Below, in pieces: positions 35,468 to 44,144 of a DNA stretch of 64,000 bases. Numbering within the stretch: position 1 is the first letter of the stretch; each line of letters begins with the position of its first letter. The stretch spans positions 62,001 to 126,000 of the forward strand of contig JBBDJB010000018.1 of assembly GCA_040880125.1 (NCBI GenBank), in the 5' to 3' direction. This DNA is from JBBDJB01 sp040880125. GTDB taxonomy: Bacteria > Planctomycetota > Planctomycetia > Pirellulales > JBBDJB01. Both the position numbers and the translations under genes were made by a program. Under the pieces are notes generated by a model, which was not told the DNA's origin, did not search any database, and saw nothing but the letters and a program-made list of their open reading frames with translations.

Positions 35468-36772
35468 TCAAAGCGGCGGCGCCGCCAGGTGCGATGCATC
35501 ATATAGATAGACCGTCACCTCGGCGCCGGGCGGATAGCCCTCGCTGTCGGCCGGCACCACGACGAACCCGTCTGCGCGTGTGGTCGAGCTGAGCACCGAC
35601 GCACCACCGATTGACAGCGGCTCGACTCGGCCCTGGGCGATCTTCACCCGGGCATAGTCGAGGCGGCCCACCACGGAGACGAGCTTCCGCGCCAGCGGCA
35701 GCCGGTGCTGGTGATACGGCCACTGTGCCCGTCGGCCACCGAGCAAACGTATCGCTCTTCCCGCGAAGAAATCATAGGCACACAGGCACGAGACGGGATT
35801 GCCCGGCAGCAGGATCACCACACGTCCGTCGACGTGTCCCAACCCCGTGGGGCTGCTGGGCCGCATGGCGATGCCGTGAATCGCCAACTCGCCGTGTTCC
35901 GCCACCAGGAGAGGCGCATAATCCTCCTGACCAACGCTCGATCCGCCGGACACGAGCACCAAGTCGGCTTCGTCGCGCAGCGCCGCCGAAATCGCCGCCG
36001 GCTCGTCGGGGACGATGCCGGGATGGATGGCGATCCCGCCGTCCCGGGAAACGAGCGCCTCTAGCATTGGCCCGTTCGCATCAGGGATCCGGCAGCCGCT
36101 GGGTCGCTCGCCGGCAGGTAACAGTTCATTACCCGTGACGACGATCCGAACTCGGGGGCGGCGGACGACGGATACTTCGCCGATTCCGATCGAGGAGAGC
36201 AGTCCCACGTCCTGTGGCCGCAACAGCCGGCCGCTGGGCAAAACCCGACTGCCGGAAGCGACATCTTCGCCGCGGCGTCCGACGTGCTTGCCGGGCGAAA
36301 CATCGACCAGCGCATGAAGCTCCGGTCCCTTGACTTCGGCAACTTCTGCCGGCAGCACTGCGTCGGCTCCCGGCGGCAGGGGCGAGCCGGTCATGATTCG
36401 CACCGCTTGCCCCGGCTGCACCGGATCGGCATACGCTCGGCCTGGTAGTGCTTCCCCGATAATCGAGAGCCGCAGCCGGTTGTAGCTCGACGCGCCCTGA
36501 ACGTCCGCGGCCCGGACAGCGAAGCCGTCCATCATCGCGCGATCGAAGTCCGGTACGTCCACGTCGCTGGTGATCGGCTCGCTCAGTGTCCGGCCGGCCG
36601 CCGCGCGCAATGGTACCCGCTCGCACGGCAAAGCGCTACAGTTCCCGTCTAGCCACGCCAGGGCGTCCTCGACGGTCGTTCGCCGGGCGAAGCCGCGCAT
36701 GCGTACATCGGACGTGGGCGGGCGGTGTCCGGGGGAGTCGCTCATCGGGCGAGGCGCTTCCAAGGGGGGCAT
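35468..36772 (-). CDS. moeA: molybdopterin molybdenumtransferase MoeA
   Basis: 434-residue MoeA that inserts molybdate (or tungstate) into adenylylated molybdopterin. Family motifs in order: VDVPDFDRAMMDGFAVRAAD near residue 70, PGQAVRIMTGSPLPPGADAV, VRIVVTGNELLPAG, DLVLVSGGSSVGQEDYAP and VVILLPGNPVSCLCAYDFF. A C-terminal domain IV follows. Two MoeA genes in tandem, 52 bases apart, suggest separate metals or substrates, as proposed where organisms use both Mo and W. ATG 36745 is an alternative start, removing nine residues. Confidence 0.9.
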   Translation of the reverse strand: MPPLEAPRPMSDSPGHRPPTSDVRMRGFARRTTVEDALAWLDGNCSALPCERVPLRAAAGRTLSEPITSDVDVPDFDRAMMDGFAVRAADVQGASSYNRLRLSIIGEALPGRAYADPVQPGQAVRIMTGSPLPPGADAVLPAEVAEVKGPELHALVDVSPGKHVGRRGEDVASGSRVLPSGRLLRPQDVGLLSSIGIGEVSVVRRPRVRIVVTGNELLPAGERPSGCRIPDANGPMLEALVSRDGGIAIHPGIVPDEPAAISAALRDEADLVLVSGGSSVGQEDYAPLLVAEHGELAIHGIAMRPSSPTGLGHVDGRVVILLPGNPVSCLCAYDFFAGRAIRLLGGRRAQWPYHQHRLPLARKLVSVVGRLDYARVKIAQGRVEPLSIGGASVLSSTTRADGFVVVPADSEGYPPGAEVTVYLYDASHLAAPPL

Positions 36773-37232
36773 CCAGCGAATATGAGCCGCCCAAAAAAGT
36801 GATAGTAGTTATCGTTTTATCATTGAACGCTTTGGCTTGGCTTTTCGAGTTCAGCCTTTGCGGGCACTTTCGCTGAAAGCCGGACGGCCCCCGCTGGCTG
36901 CTGTCGGCGTGGCTGCTCGGTAACGTCAGCGCTCACCCGACACACTGGGCCTGGGCCGGACCCCCTTTGGCATTGCTGGGCGAGCCCCACACGTAGCTCC
37001 TGGAGCTTGAGTGGCGCGAATTTGCGGGTGATAACGCGCTATCCAGCTCCCCCAATTGCCCCGGACTCTCGAAAATCAAATCGAAATTTGGACTTTCATG
37101 GCGGTCTGGTGTAGAATTCTGTACATTTAAGTTCCGGTTGGACGTCGACATCGTTTCGCGGTAGCCGCTACCATTATGTCACGCCCGGGATTAATACAAG
37201 TAACCTTTGTTGGCTAGGGAGATTGCCCGCCA
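36773..37232. other. 460-base gene-free region
   Basis: Divergent region between moeA and a small plus-strand gene. The first 60 bases are AT-rich and likely hold the moeA promoter on the minus strand. Short frames exist (a 72-residue frame on the minus strand at 36933-37151 and a 25-residue hydrophobic frame from GTG 36796), but neither has a ribosome-binding site or a family I recognise. Confidence 0.4.
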
Positions 37233-37523
37233 ATGACGCTTCGACCTTACGAACCGCATCAATTGGATTACCTCAGCCTCCGCCTCGTGGACTTGTGCGG
37301 GCGACTGCGCCGCATGGCCGAACGATGCCGAGATGAGGATCTCGAGTCAATTCCGCTAAACGACAAGAAAGCAATCGAATGGTTGGAAAACCTTGAGGTC
37401 TGGGTGCAAAAGGCGGAAGGTTCGTTCGAACGCACACTGACGCGTCACCGCGCCGCGCAAGTCGCTGAACGCATGCAACGACAGCGTGAAAAGCGAGAAC
37501 GAGAACGCGAACGCACGAAATAG
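37233..37523 (+). CDS. small helical protein, unknown function
   Basis: 96 residues, mostly helical. The N-terminal half has LDYLSLRLVDLCGRLRRMAE, and the C-terminus is a charged Arg/Glu coil (VAERMQRQREKRERERERTK). No membrane segment or signal. GGGAG at about 37217-37221 precedes the ATG at a slightly long distance. Sequence complexity and codon use look genuine in the first 70 residues; the tail is low-complexity. No family recognised. Confidence 0.6.
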   Translation: MTLRPYEPHQLDYLSLRLVDLCGRLRRMAERCRDEDLESIPLNDKKAIEWLENLEVWVQKAEGSFERTLTRHRAAQVAERMQRQREKRERERERTK

Positions 37524-37953
37524 CCGCCGGCACGGCGCGCCGTGCCGCCGCCCGCGTTGTACTCACTCGACAGCGACGGCCTCTCCTTTCCGCCGGCCCC
37601 CGCCGGCGGCATTTCTCTACCGGCTATTCTGTCCAGGTAATTTCTGCCTGCTACGTAGGGTGCGCCAGTTTTGGCTTCCAGTGCAGGGCCCGCTGCGCGA
37701 ACTCCACCCGAAGACCTTCCACCGCCGAAGCTAATGATGGCATGGATCGCCATCGAATTGGGAAACGGAGTTTTGCCTGGCCTCGCGCGGGGATCTCTGC
37801 CATGCCTGTCGACTTCATACACTCGACCATCGGGATGATGTTCGTGGCCATTTGGTTTCTGATCGGAGGCATCATGGTGCGCGATCGCCATTGAGGCGGC
37901 GCTGCCGCTGTCAATCGCGGTGCTTGCGAATCCGTCGCGCCGCTGCCTCACCT
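37524..37953. other. 430-base region with one possible tiny gene
   Basis: No ordinary gene. The only item of note is the small membrane-peptide frame at 37802-37894 (listed separately). The remaining sequence, upstream and downstream, shows no repeat or RNA that I recognise. Confidence 0.35.
37802..37894 (+). CDS. possible 30-residue membrane peptide
   Basis: ATG 37802 opens a 30-residue frame with one clear helix (TIGMMFVAIWFLIGGIMV) bordered by MPVDFIHS and the charged end RDRH. Third-codon positions are mostly G or C, as in the neighbouring genes. The frame can also be read from ATG 37742, giving 50 residues with a basic start. No good Shine-Dalgarno is seen. Convergent with the PVC gene. 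Confidence 0.35.
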   Translation: MPVDFIHSTIGMMFVAIWFLIGGIMVRDRH

Positions 37954-40953
37954 TCACTCCATCGGGAACGGAACCGTGCCGTCGAGATACCGCCAGTTCT
38001 TGATAAACGCGATCAAGTCCGCCATCGCCTGGATGTCGATCTCCCGCTCCAGTCCCTCGGGCATGAGTGAGACGCCGGTGGTGCGCAGTTGGTCCAGGTC
38101 GTCGCGCAACAGGCTCGCGCTCTTTCCGTCCTGCTGGAGCAATGTGATGCCTCCGGCGCTTTCGCTCGTCACGATTCCGGTGAGCACCTGCCCCGTGCGT
38201 GTGACCACGGCGTATGATAGATAATTCGCGTCGATCGCACGGTTGGGATCGAGGATGTCGGTAAGCAATTGCTCGGGCGACTTGGTGCGCGAATCGCCGA
38301 TGTCGGGCCCGACGTTCACCCCCAGGCCATCGATCCGGTGGCATGAGGCGCAGGACTTCTCGAATACTTCGCGGCCGCGCCGTGCTTCACCATCGGTCTC
38401 CAGCGCCGCCCGATAGCGATGCAGCACTTCGTCCCGCGGATCGGCTGGCGAATGGTCGATCACCCGCTTCGCGAAACTCCGAACGTCCGCACGAGGATGA
38501 TCAATCAACCGCTGCCGAGTGAGCGGGTCGAGCCCCGCCGCCGCGACTTGGCCCTGCTCGATCGCCTGGAGCAGCGCCCGAGTATGCTGCGGCGATTTCA
38601 GCAATCCGCTAGCGAGCGCTCTCCGCACTGCTGGGGTTTCCGCATCGAAGCGCGCGAGTAGCGCCTGCCCGATATGGGGCGAGTCATGCGCGGCCGCCGC
38701 ATCAATCGCCTGCATACGCACTTCCACGACCGGCTCCTGGCGAGCCATATCGAGCAGCACGGGCAGCGCTACTGCTTCCGGCCCCTGCCCGAGTAATCGC
38801 ACCGCCGCCACGCGCTGCGAAGCCGGCGCATTGCGGTCGCGGGCCAATTCTGCCGCGGAAGAAAATGCAGCCTCCAGCCGCGGACCGATGTGTTGCACAC
38901 TCGCATTCAACCGCTCTGCCAGGCCGGCGAGCGACTCGCCCTGTGTGGCCAACCCCTCCGCTAGCCCCAGTAGTATCGGGAGCTGAAAGCGTTGACAAAC
39001 TTCGCCTGGCTTCAGATCAAGCGCCGCGGCGAGTGCAACGACGATCTGCGATTCTTTCCCGCTGCGCCCCGCTTGTGCCGCGAGCTCGCCGACGAGCAGC
39101 CGAACGCCATCGGAACCGGTTTGCTGCCTTTGGTCGACGAGCTCGATAATCTCGCGGCAGAGCTTGCCCGGATTTTCACCGGCGGCCAGTCGCGCGGCCC
39201 TCCGCTGCCAAGAATCGTCCGCACCTTGCAGCGCCAACCGCAGCCACGCATCGCCGCCAGCGCTGTCATCTCTTTCCAGTGCGCCGAGCGCCAACGCGAC
39301 GCGGAAGCGCACCGCGGCGTCGGGATCGCCGGCCATGTCAAGCAGCTTGCGCTGAACGTCCCGCCCCGCCGAACGCTTTGTCGCTGAAGTAACAGCCGAG
39401 GCGCGGACGCGGGGATCGTTGTCGTTCAGCGCCACGGTCAGGAGAGAATCGTCCAGCGCCCCCAGCACGTCTAGCGCCCATAGCGCGTGCAGTCGTGCCA
39501 AGGGACGAGAATCGTCGCGGAGCATTGCCGCCAACTGTGGCGCCACATCGGAACCGCTCCGTTCGGCGAGCAGTCGCGCCGCCGTCCAGCGTCGCCAGGC
39601 GTTGGCGTCGCCCAGCAGCGCCGCCAGTTCTTGATCGCTGTAGGTGGAAAGCTGTTGAGGCCCGCGCTGGACCGGACCATCGCGCCGGACGATCCGCCAG
39701 ATCCGTCCGCGGTCGTCACCGAGTCGCAGGTCCTCTCTCGCGCGCAATTCTTGCGGCATCCATTCGGGATGCTCGATGACCGCCCGATACATGTCCACCA
39801 CGTACAGCACACCATCCGGACCGCTGGAAAGATTCACCGGGCGGAACCACGCGTCGTCAGAGGCCAGAAACTCGACGCCTTCCCGCACCCGGCGGCTGCG
39901 GAAGGTCGCTCCCTCGGACTGCACCACCTCGCAGTGGACTAGGCTCCCAGTCGGTTCGCAAACGAAGGCGCTGCCTCGATATTCCTCCGGCAGCATATCC
40001 CCGCCGTAGATGAACGCGCCGCATGCTGCCGTGAACTGCCCGGCGTGCAGCGTCGAAGTCGTCCAAGCATCCGCAATCGGATACACGCGGGATGCGTCGC
40101 CCGCCGCGGCGACATCCTGAACAGCAGTGCGTATCGCCGCCAGCGGGCTCAGCGCCAGATGCTCCTGCTCCAGCACGACGTGCACCAGCGGATTGCGATT
40201 GCTGCAAATGAAGCGATTACCGGCCGCGTCGAAGGTTAAACCGAACTGCCCATTGCCGGAGACCGCCTCGTGTACGCCGCCGTCCGGGTCGAAGCGAAAG
40301 TCCCGGGAACTTATGTCGACTGGTGGACCGTCCGGCCGCCGGGCGTCGATGATCTTGCCGCCCCGCAGTCCGCCCGCCACATAGATACGCCCGTCGACGA
40401 ACCAGCGAGGGTGATTCGCCCGCAGTTGCGTATTCTCCTCCGCGAAGCCCCGGTACCATGTCTCGCGCACGTCGGCGCGGCGATCGCCGTCGCTATCGCG
40501 CAAGTACACAATTTCGCCCTGGCACGTGACGATCACCCCGCCGCGCCATGGTTGCAAACCGGTGGGGAACTCCAGCCCGTCGGCGAATGTCAGCGCTGCG
40601 TCCATTCGCCCGTCGCCGTCGCGGTCCTCCAGAACGCGAATCCGCGAGCGGCTCGACTGTCCCTCGCGCGGACCGGTGGGATAGTCGCGCATCTCGACGA
40701 CCCACAGCCGACCGTCTTCGTCGAATCGCGCCTCGATTGGATCGACTACCAGCGGCTCGGCGGCGACCAGTTCAATACGCAGATTGTCCGGCAGGCGAAA
40801 CCGTGCCAGCGCGTCTTCCGGCGAAAGTGGACCCCTCGCAAGGGGTGCTTTGCTCGTGCTGCCCTTTTGCGCGCGGACCTCTTGCCCCACCGCCGGCCGC
40901 GCGGCCGCCAGCAGAAACAGCAGGACAAGCACTCGCCAGTTCGCCGTGTGCAT
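37954..40953 (-). CDS. PVC-type dehydrogenase with HEAT repeats and c-type heme
   Basis: 999-residue secreted protein (signal peptide about 1-23, VLVLLFLLAAARPAVG). Residues about 40-420 form a beta-propeller-like domain with the planctomycete signature (EARFDEDGRLWVVEMRDYP, then FPTGLQPWRGGVIVTCQG). Residues about 430-820 are HEAT-like repeats (NDPRVRASAVTSATKRSAGR, DAAVRFRVALALGAL). The C-terminus carries heme motif CASCH at 868-872 and the RIDGLGVNVGPDIG lineage motif. These proteins are thought to oxidise sugars or alcohols in the periplasm; the substrate is unknown. It is followed on the same strand by nothing, and preceded by the ceramidase gene 20 bases upstream. Confidence 0.9.
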   Translation of the reverse strand: MHTANWRVLVLLFLLAAARPAVGQEVRAQKGSTSKAPLARGPLSPEDALARFRLPDNLRIELVAAEPLVVDPIEARFDEDGRLWVVEMRDYPTGPREGQSSRSRIRVLEDRDGDGRMDAALTFADGLEFPTGLQPWRGGVIVTCQGEIVYLRDSDGDRRADVRETWYRGFAEENTQLRANHPRWFVDGRIYVAGGLRGGKIIDARRPDGPPVDISSRDFRFDPDGGVHEAVSGNGQFGLTFDAAGNRFICSNRNPLVHVVLEQEHLALSPLAAIRTAVQDVAAAGDASRVYPIADAWTTSTLHAGQFTAACGAFIYGGDMLPEEYRGSAFVCEPTGSLVHCEVVQSEGATFRSRRVREGVEFLASDDAWFRPVNLSSGPDGVLYVVDMYRAVIEHPEWMPQELRAREDLRLGDDRGRIWRIVRRDGPVQRGPQQLSTYSDQELAALLGDANAWRRWTAARLLAERSGSDVAPQLAAMLRDDSRPLARLHALWALDVLGALDDSLLTVALNDNDPRVRASAVTSATKRSAGRDVQRKLLDMAGDPDAAVRFRVALALGALERDDSAGGDAWLRLALQGADDSWQRRAARLAAGENPGKLCREIIELVDQRQQTGSDGVRLLVGELAAQAGRSGKESQIVVALAAALDLKPGEVCQRFQLPILLGLAEGLATQGESLAGLAERLNASVQHIGPRLEAAFSSAAELARDRNAPASQRVAAVRLLGQGPEAVALPVLLDMARQEPVVEVRMQAIDAAAAHDSPHIGQALLARFDAETPAVRRALASGLLKSPQHTRALLQAIEQGQVAAAGLDPLTRQRLIDHPRADVRSFAKRVIDHSPADPRDEVLHRYRAALETDGEARRGREVFEKSCASCHRIDGLGVNVGPDIGDSRTKSPEQLLTDILDPNRAIDANYLSYAVVTRTGQVLTGIVTSESAGGITLLQQDGKSASLLRDDLDQLRTTGVSLMPEGLEREIDIQAMADLIAFIKNWRYLDGTVPFPME

Positions 40954-40973
40954 CGCATCTCCTCAACGCCGTA

Positions 40974-42416
40974 CTACTCGTGAAGTTCTTCCAGCAACTG
41001 CACGGCCGTCTCGACCAGCGTTTCGCCGCTGCCCGACTCCACGCGGGAGTTGACCGTCTCGTAGCTCCCCTCGGCGAAGGCCTTGTGCGTAGGAATGTAG
41101 CCGGGCGCATCGTTGCAAAGTTCGATGACGATCGTCGAAGAAAACGGCGACGCCTCCTTGATCGCCAGCCCCAGTTCCACAAATACCTCGCCCGGCAACC
41201 CGACGATGGCCAAATCGCGGCTGAGCCGAAACACCTGCACGTCCAGCGGAATCGTCTCTCCCTTGCGCAGCTCGATCGCCATGATCTTGTAGGCCTGTAC
41301 CTGTTCCAGAAACGACAGCTCGCGAGTGCCGATCTTGTACATGTCCTGCCGCGCCTGCTCCACTTCGTCGGGTGAGAACTGCTGCAGCGCAACGTCGACT
41401 GTTGCGGCGCGGACGGCCAGTGCGGGTGACTCGATCGCCTTGAGCTTCGGCCAATGCTCAAGCACGCTTTCCGCGAGCGTCTCGCCAAGGTGCCGAGCCA
41501 GATCCTGGCCCGAGAGCCGCGACTCGGCCGTCACGTCTATGTGATTGATGTCGCCGCAGGTGCCGGCGCCGAACAGCGACGTCACCTCCGGCCCCAGTTG
41601 GGCGCGCAGCTTCTTTTCCAGATACAACGGATAGTCGGCCGAATACTCCGTGCCACCGACCGTATCCAGGTGCAAAGCGAACACGCTCAACACCGCCAGC
41701 GGGTTTTCCGCATCGGACTCCGTGAAGCAAACGACGCTGAGTTGCGGATCGATTGGACCGCATGGCCGCACGATGTCGGGATTCATGCGTCCGGGATTGA
41801 ATCGCACCGTGCCGTCGCGCATGACAAAGCGGCGGTTGAACGAAATGCCCTCTTGCAGCGCGGTGCCGGCTTTCAGGTTCACCGGCCGCGCGGCAGTTCG
41901 CGCTGAATCGATCACTTCGAGCAGCGATTGCCGCAGTTTCTCGGCGTAGTCGATCTCTTCGCGAGGATCTCGCCCGTACTTCTCGATCGCGGCCTCGTGG
42001 AAGTGTTTTCGCAGCGCGCCGGCGTACAGCGGTCCGGTGTGCGAGTGCGTGGCAGCGAGCAGCACGCTCCCCGGCTGGGTCTCGAGCCGACGGGCTGCCT
42101 CGCGCCGCACCGGCCGGGAGACTTCGGGAAAGATGCCGATCAGGTCACAAAATACGAGCACCGCCTGCGTGTTACCCTGGCACAGATAGAGGGCCTTGGC
42201 CTGCAGCGGGTCGTGCGTGCCGGTTGCGCTGCGTTCGCTGAAGTAGCCGCTCATACGGTAACCGGCCGGCGGAGTTATATCCGTCACCGCCACGCCTGCT
42301 TGCAGCGGCTCGTTCTGTGCTGCCTTGGACGGCGCGGGCAGCGCCAAAGCCGTCATGGTCAGCGTGATGATGCCCGGCGCGTGTGCAAGCCATCTCAGGC
42401 GAAAGTTCATCATCAT
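40974..42416 (-). CDS. neutral/alkaline non-lysosomal ceramidase-family protein
   Basis: 480-residue secreted hydrolase with a signal peptide (about 1-30, ending SKAAQN). The ceramidase start motif AGVAVTDITPPAGYRMSGY is near residue 40, and the zinc-site region AATHSHTGPLYAG near 120. FGAGTCGDINHID (about 285) resembles the family's second metal region. The C-terminal CNDAPGYIPTHKAFAEG is conserved. Many bacterial members are of unknown substrate specificity. Three ATGs in a row (MMMNF) give starts at 42416, 42413 and 42410 after CGGAG. Twenty bases upstream of the PVC protein gene, so likely an operon. Confidence 0.87.
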   Translation of the reverse strand: MMMNFRLRWLAHAPGIITLTMTALALPAPSKAAQNEPLQAGVAVTDITPPAGYRMSGYFSERSATGTHDPLQAKALYLCQGNTQAVLVFCDLIGIFPEVSRPVRREAARRLETQPGSVLLAATHSHTGPLYAGALRKHFHEAAIEKYGRDPREEIDYAEKLRQSLLEVIDSARTAARPVNLKAGTALQEGISFNRRFVMRDGTVRFNPGRMNPDIVRPCGPIDPQLSVVCFTESDAENPLAVLSVFALHLDTVGGTEYSADYPLYLEKKLRAQLGPEVTSLFGAGTCGDINHIDVTAESRLSGQDLARHLGETLAESVLEHWPKLKAIESPALAVRAATVDVALQQFSPDEVEQARQDMYKIGTRELSFLEQVQAYKIMAIELRKGETIPLDVQVFRLSRDLAIVGLPGEVFVELGLAIKEASPFSSTIVIELCNDAPGYIPTHKAFAEGSYETVNSRVESGSGETLVETAVQLLEELHE

Positions 42417-42654
42417 CCAACTCCGGTTCGACGTGAAGCGAATGGCGACGCGTTCTGGACTTCGGCACCCCGTTGGGGGCACCCGCGGCCGGCCTACTAT
42501 GATAACCACCTGGCTTCGCCGCTGGCCACCAACGCGCGCCGGACCCTTTCTCGCAAGGCTCAATGGACAAGCGGCGAGCGACGACCTAGCCTGGGACGAT
42601 CAAGCACGCTCTCGGCCACGACTAACTCTCACCTGCGCACTGTCTACGGCTGCC

Positions 42655-43194
42655 ATGGGCACGATTCATCCCCCCACCCCGGTGCTGATTGTGCTCGCCG
42701 CATTCAGCCGACACGCTGTCGCCCTCGACTGGGCCCAGGATTGCGCCGCCCAAACCTGGGGACCCATTGCGCTGGCCAGCGAGCGGTTCGACTTCCGGGA
42801 GACCGACTACTACCGGCCGTCGATGGGTGCGGACCTGAAGAAGGTGTTTTGGGCATTCGAGCGGCTGGGCGACCCGGCCACGCTGCCGGCCATGAAGCAT
42901 CTGACGGGCCGCTGGGAGCAGGAGTACGTGGGGCAGTCACCGCACGATGAATCGCGCCCGCTGAATCTGGACCCCGGCTATATCACGGAGGCGAAACTGG
43001 TGCTGGCCTCCACGAAGGATCACGCCCATCGGATCTACATGGCCGACGGCATCTATGCCGAGGTGACGCTGCACTTCGAGCACCGCCAGTGGCGTGCCTT
43101 GGACTGGACCTTTCCTGACTATCGTCGGGAGGACTACCAGGCGTTCTTCACCGAGTGCCGCGATTACTTGCGGCGGCGTCGCCGTGGCCGCTAA
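42655..43194 (+). CDS. DUF4416 protein
   Basis: 179-residue soluble protein of the DUF4416 family, with GPIALASERFDFRETDYY near residue 30 and LNLDPGYITEAKLVLASTKD near 100, followed by RIYMADGIYAEVTLHFEHRQ and the late FPDYRREDYQAFF. The function is not known. ATG 42655 is chosen because the family-like sequence begins there; the frame continues upstream to 42325 through the antisense of the ceramidase start. Divergent from the ceramidase gene. Confidence 0.85.
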   Translation: MGTIHPPTPVLIVLAAFSRHAVALDWAQDCAAQTWGPIALASERFDFRETDYYRPSMGADLKKVFWAFERLGDPATLPAMKHLTGRWEQEYVGQSPHDESRPLNLDPGYITEAKLVLASTKDHAHRIYMADGIYAEVTLHFEHRQWRALDWTFPDYRREDYQAFFTECRDYLRRRRRGR

Positions 43195-43341
43195 AGCGTC
43201 CTGCCGCGGCAACTCCGCGGAATTGGCAGCCGCTGACTTGTATTCGCCCGCGCGACCAGTTTCAATTGTTGGTGGCAATCCGCACCGGACATGACGGGGA
43301 TGCCCAACTCACTTGATGCTCTCTCACACGAGGTACCGGCC

Positions 43342-44046
43342 ATGACGCTTCGCCACTGGATTCTCGCCCTGTTGATGCTGGCCCTGGTTGCTCCTGCCGC
43401 CCGTGCGGCCGACGACGAGGAAGGCTTTAAGCCGCTGTTCGACGGCAAGACGCTCGAAGGCTGGGAGGGCAACCCGAAGTTCTGGTCGGTACGCGATGGC
43501 GCCATCACCGGGCAGACGACCGCGGAGAATCCGACGCGCGGCAATACGTTTATCATCTGGCGCGGCGGGGAGGTCGGTGACTTCGAACTGCGGCTCAAGT
43601 ACCGCATCGTCAATGGCAACAGCGGCATTCAGTACCGCAGCAAGGAAGAGGATAATTGGGTGGTCGGCGGTTACCAGGCCGACTTCGAGGCGGGCGATAC
43701 CTACTCCGGCATCCTCTATGAAGAGCGGGGGCGCGGCATCCTGGCGGAGCGGGGCCAGAAAGTCGTCATCCAGCCCGACGGCGAGAAGGAAGTCGTCGGC
43801 ATGGTCGGCGATCCCGACGAAATTCAGGCCGCCATCAAGAAAGAAGATTGGAACGACTACACGATCGTTGCTCGCGGCAATCACCTCACGCACGCCATCA
43901 ATGGCAAGACGACAATCGACGTGACCGACAATCAAGAGTCACGCAGTGCTGCCTCGGGCATCTTGGCCTTGCAGCTTCACGCCGGACCGCCGATGACGGT
44001 GCAGTTCGAAGACATCCGCATCAAGCCGCTGGGGACGAGTGAATAG
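43342..44046 (+). CDS. DUF1080 (3-keto-disaccharide hydrolase-like) protein
   Basis: 234-residue secreted protein with a signal peptide (about 1-21, LALLMLALVAPAARA) and one DUF1080 domain, a concanavalin-like fold. The signature is FKPLFDGKTLEGWEGN near residue 29, then GNSGIQYRSKE near 92 and the C-terminal LALQLHAGPPMTVQFEDIRI. Proteins of this family are very numerous in planctomycetes; some hydrolyse 3-keto-glycosides. GAGG at 43330-43333 precedes ATG 43342, which is preferred over the in-frame 43291. Confidence 0.9.
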   Translation: MTLRHWILALLMLALVAPAARAADDEEGFKPLFDGKTLEGWEGNPKFWSVRDGAITGQTTAENPTRGNTFIIWRGGEVGDFELRLKYRIVNGNSGIQYRSKEEDNWVVGGYQADFEAGDTYSGILYEERGRGILAERGQKVVIQPDGEKEVVGMVGDPDEIQAAIKKEDWNDYTIVARGNHLTHAINGKTTIDVTDNQESRSAASGILALQLHAGPPMTVQFEDIRIKPLGTSE

Positions 44047-44051
44047 TAGTG

Positions 44052-44078
44052 AGCCCGGCGCTCCGGGTGCCACTGTTT
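44052..44078 (+). terminator. weak hairpin after DUF1080 gene
   Basis: CCCGG-CGCT-CCGGG at 44054-44067 lies eight bases past the DUF1080 stop and is followed by a TGTTTTC stretch at 44074-44080. The stem is only five base pairs, so termination is possible but unproven; it may instead be a dispersed palindrome. Confidence 0.35.
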
Positions 44079-44144
44079 TCCGTGCCCAGCAGTGCTCTTT
44101 TTTGTCCTAGCGAGTGAGCGTCCGCCCGTACCTGCGGCATTGAA

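Noticed and set aside
36933..37151. 72-residue minus-strand frame upstream of the small helical gene
   Set aside because: No ribosome-binding site, Ser/Asn-rich, no recognised similarity.
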